A stretch of DNA of 64,000 bases from Bdellovibrionales bacterium RIFOXYC1_FULL_37_79 (GTDB lineage Bacteria > Bdellovibrionota > Bacteriovoracia > Bacteriovoracales > Bacteriovoracaceae), in assembly GCA_001770015.1 (NCBI GenBank), contig MEQB01000011.1:62001-126000 (forward strand). The letters are read 5' to 3'. The notes beneath the pieces were generated by a model. The model was not told where the DNA came from and searched no databases. It saw only the letters and a list, made by a program, of their open reading frames with translations. Below are positions 61,388 to 64,000 of the stretch, piece by piece (the first letter of the stretch is position 1; the number at the start of each line of letters is the position of its first letter). The translations under genes and the position numbers were made by a program.

Positions 61388-61895
61388 TGGAATATTGGTA
61401 ATTGAAAGGATGGTGCTGGAATCGCTCTTTAAAAAGGAAAAAAATCTGATGGAGATGGAGCGGGACACTGGTTTGGATGCAGGGATTTTAAAAAATATTT
61501 TATCAAATTTCATGATGGATAATTTAATCAAATATCAAAGAGGAATCTACTCACTCAATAAAAACGAAATCATGGGAAAACTTAAAAAAATAAATGATAA
61601 AAAGCAGATCAAGGAAGAGGTCAGCGAATTATTCACGTCAATGATTAATGAATATTTTAAAAAAATTGAACCAGATAAGAAAAATGTGGATCTCAAGGTT
61701 AGAAAAATCTGGTTGACTCCGAGCGAGGAAAAAATATTTAACACCTATCTGATTAATTTGGATACCTTTATGAAAAATATTGAGCAAGACCGGAAGATTC
61801 ATCCTAAAAATGAAAAGCTCAAGGAGAAAAAAGTTTTTATCTGGGGAGCAACGGACTACTCAACCATTGCCAACGGATGTTTGCAAGCCATTTGA
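61380..61895 (+). CDS. winged-helix-like partner protein
   Basis: 171 residues from the ATG at 61380 (GGAGG ahead). N-terminal HTH (LFKKEKNLMEMERDTGLDAGILKNILSNFMMDNLIKYQRGIYSL) resembling a winged helix, then Lys-rich helices. Its start lies inside the end of the previous gene. It converges on metH with 13 bases between. Probably acts with the small HTH protein. Confidence 0.6.
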   Translation: MRDGILVIERMVLESLFKKEKNLMEMERDTGLDAGILKNILSNFMMDNLIKYQRGIYSLNKNEIMGKLKKINDKKQIKEEVSELFTSMINEYFKKIEPDKKNVDLKVRKIWLTPSEEKIFNTYLINLDTFMKNIEQDRKIHPKNEKLKEKKVFIWGATDYSTIANGCLQAI

Positions 61896-61908
61896 TTTTG
61901 CCTTTTGC

Positions 61909-64000
61909 TTACCGGTGTGTAATCGGAATATTAAAATAACTGGCGTCCTTATGATGGAAAACAATGGCCGATACGGATGCTTCCGGTTCCATCATAAGCG
62001 ATTCGGTTAAATTAACTTCAATGGCGGAAAGCGGATCCAGTAACCTGAAAAGAATCTTTTGATCTTCCAAATTAGGGCATGCCGGATAACCAAATGAATA
62101 GCGTTTCCCGTGGTATCTGGCCTGCAGACGATCTTTCATTTTCATATCAACCGGATCGGGATTACCCCAGGCGTTTCGGATATTGGCATGCAGGAGTTCG
62201 GCATAGGCTTCCGCAAGCTCGATCGCCAAAGCTGCGACAATGTGAGAATGCAAATAGTGACCTTGGTCTTTGAGGTGCTTGGTCAGTTCCTTGATGCCAA
62301 ACCCGACGGAAGTTACAAATATCGCCACATTATCAATAACCCCGCTTGCTTTGGGAATAACGTAATCACTCAGGCATAATCCATTTTCTTTTGGCTGTCT
62401 GGGAAGAATAAGGCTTTCTTGTATATTTTCATTTTGGTCTAAAAGGTGGATGGTGTTTCCCTCGCTATAGCATTTGAAAAATTGATAAACAGCTCTTGGA
62501 ATAAAGTGCGTGGTCTTATATTGCTCTTTAACTTTTAATACTTCCTCATAAATCTCCAGGGCCTTGAGTCCTTGAGGAGTCTTTTTTAATTCATTAAAAT
62601 TATTATTGCTTAAAAGCTCAACCTCCTCTTTGTGAACGCCGAGGTGTCTTTTATAGATCATAATGGGATTGATAAAATTAAAAATTTGATCAATGGGGGT
62701 ATTTTTTAAAATATGCTTGTCAAAATCGGGTGCGCTTGGGGCAACGGTTAGAACTTCCACTTCCTTTGATCTGGTTTGATCATTGGATAGGGTGCTCGAT
62801 TTGCTGTTTGGCCCGATATCCAAATTATTTTTTTCCTCATCAATTTTGTTAAGCAAGGTGGAAAATTCCTCTGGATTGATGATTTTATCAGCGAGAGCCA
62901 GTCCTTGCATGGCATCCTTGGCGTAAATGGCCCTGCCCTCACCATAAGCAGGGTCAATTTTATTTAAGACAAAATTCTTAGACAAAGCGGCTCCGCCCAC
63001 CAGGATAGGAATGTTAACTCCCGCCTCTTTTAAATCCCCGGCGGAGATTTCCATTTGTTGAGCTGATTTGACCAGCAATCCACTCAGTCCAATAATGTCC
63101 GGACGATGTTCTTTGGCCGCAGCGATAAGTTGTTCGGAGGTGATTTTGATTCCCATATTGATGACTTCATAGCCATTGTTGCTCAAAATGATATCCACCA
63201 GGTTTTTGCCAATATCGTGAACGTCGCCCTTGACGGTGGCGAGCAGGACTTTGCCTTTTTGTCTTTGTTGGGTTTTAGGCATGAATGGTTTTAAAAAATC
63301 AACCGCTGCCTTCATTACTTCAGCGGACTGTAACACTTCTGCCACGATCAATTTATTTTCGTTAAACAAAACTCCGACTTCTTTCATTCCGGCCATAAGT
63401 GGACCGTTAATGATATCAAGGGGACTCTGGGTTTTTAATAACTCGGTAAGATCACCGGTAAGTCCGGTTTTGGTGCCGTCTTTTATATATTGCGCAAGCC
63501 TTTGATCAAGTGGAAGGTCCGAGGTGTTTTTTTCGGTATCGACTTTTTTATCTCTAAAAAAAGCGGCAAATTGTCCAATGGGATCAGCTCCGATGTTGAA
63601 AAGTAGATTTTCTGATAAAGTAATTTCTTCCTTCGAAAGGGAATTAAATCTTTTCATACCTTGAGCGTTCACGATGGCGAGATCCAGTCCCGCTTTTACA
63701 CAGTGATAAAGAAAAACAGTATTTAAAACCTCGCGACCGGCCGGTGGAAGCCCGAAAGAAACATTGGAAATTCCAAGTACCGTTTTTGATCTGGGATATT
63801 TTTCTTTAATCAGGCGCACGCCTTCGATGGTTTCCTTGGCCGATCCAATATAATCGGCATTACCTGTGCCACAAGGAAAAACCAGTGGGTCAAAATATAA
63901 GTCGGTTTCTGAAATGCCGTATTTTTGGGTGAGCAGGTCATAGGATTTGGTGGCAATTTCCAGCTTTCTTTCCTTGGTAACGGCCATGCCCTGGATGGGG
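61909..64000 (-). CDS. metH: B12-dependent methionine synthase, C-terminal part (partial)
   Basis: Runs off the right edge; the frame stays open to 64000 and the Met at 63987 is internal. Methylates homocysteine to methionine using methylcobalamin. Visible domains in order: the end of the pterin (methyltetrahydrofolate) domain (KTVLGISNVSFGLP), the B12 cap (LIVAEVLQSAEVMKAAVDFLKPFM), the cobalamin domain with the lower ligand motif DVHDIGKNLV, and the AdoMet reactivation domain (LCLSDYVIPKASGVIDNVAIFVTSVG, RYHGKRYSFGYPACPNLEDQ). The cobalamin and reactivation motifs are intact. Confidence 0.92.
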   Translation of the reverse strand, partial: PIQGMAVTKERKLEIATKSYDLLTQKYGISETDLYFDPLVFPCGTGNADYIGSAKETIEGVRLIKEKYPRSKTVLGISNVSFGLPPAGREVLNTVFLYHCVKAGLDLAIVNAQGMKRFNSLSKEEITLSENLLFNIGADPIGQFAAFFRDKKVDTEKNTSDLPLDQRLAQYIKDGTKTGLTGDLTELLKTQSPLDIINGPLMAGMKEVGVLFNENKLIVAEVLQSAEVMKAAVDFLKPFMPKTQQRQKGKVLLATVKGDVHDIGKNLVDIILSNNGYEVINMGIKITSEQLIAAAKEHRPDIIGLSGLLVKSAQQMEISAGDLKEAGVNIPILVGGAALSKNFVLNKIDPAYGEGRAIYAKDAMQGLALADKIINPEEFSTLLNKIDEEKNNLDIGPNSKSSTLSNDQTRSKEVEVLTVAPSAPDFDKHILKNTPIDQIFNFINPIMIYKRHLGVHKEEVELLSNNNFNELKKTPQGLKALEIYEEVLKVKEQYKTTHFIPRAVYQFFKCYSEGNTIHLLDQNENIQESLILPRQPKENGLCLSDYVIPKASGVIDNVAIFVTSVGFGIKELTKHLKDQGHYLHSHIVAALAIELAEAYAELLHANIRNAWGNPDPVDMKMKDRLQARYHGKRYSFGYPACPNLEDQKILFRLLDPLSAIEVNLTESLMMEPEASVSAIVFHHKDASYFNIPITHR

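Overview
The window is AT-rich, densely coded DNA with GGAG/AAGG-type ribosome sites in front of most genes. Many products are secreted or membrane proteins with Gram-negative style signal peptides. The mix fits a Bdellovibrionota / Bacteriovoracia-like bacterium: a small bacterial histone, a Bat aerotolerance operon, a transglutaminase-elicitor-like protein, a clostripain-like and a papain-like peptidase, and a tricorn protease. That assignment is an inference, because there is no rRNA or other decisive phylogenetic marker here. I saw no rRNA, tRNA, CRISPR array or insertion sequence.

Layout. 1-5.3 kb (minus strand): histone-fold gene, glutamine synthetase, and a translationally coupled pair of secreted proteins (transglutaminase-like, clostripain-like). 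5.5-16.0 kb (minus): a nine-gene Bat/MoxR operon (TlpA-like, MoxR, DUF58, parvulin-like, DUF4381-like, BatA, BatB-BatC fusion, BatD, BatE). 16.2-18.9 kb (plus): coiled-coil protein and MATE exporter, whose end overlaps the next minus-strand operon. 18.8-23.3 kb (minus): Ldh2-type dehydrogenase, divergent YchF-like GTPase, NfeD and two SPFH proteins. 23.4-29.8 kb (plus): tricorn protease, MOCOS-like class V aminotransferase, AlbA_2 protein, methyltransferase. 29.9-34.3 kb (plus): a small membrane peptide followed by six tightly packed genes, led by a DUF6754-type protein, that look like one membrane assembly of unknown function. 34.4-39.9 kb (minus): S41 peptidase, a protein joining an excisionase-type HTH to a PilB/GspE ATPase, and a secreted papain-like protein with a repeat tail.

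40-52.4 kb is the accessory part. It holds a methyltransferase with no normal start codon, two AAA_14/DUF4143 ATPases, D-Ala-D-Ala ligase, HicAB, a HAD protein, a small kinase and several orphan proteins, separated by operator-like palindromes. 52.6-64 kb returns to housekeeping-like genes: metallophosphoesterase-CBM9 fusion, Tiki/ChaN-like protein, orphan MutL with a KOW partner, DegP-like protease, phosphatidylserine decarboxylase, two small regulators and the C-terminal part of MetH, which runs off the window.

Best candidates for undescribed biology are the DUF6754 membrane cluster (29.9-34.3 kb), possibly related to the orphan MutL/KOW pair at 55.8-58.8 kb; the HTH-PilB fusion with a twin operator upstream; the histone gene with its own promoter and terminator; and the methyltransferase that appears to start at ATA.
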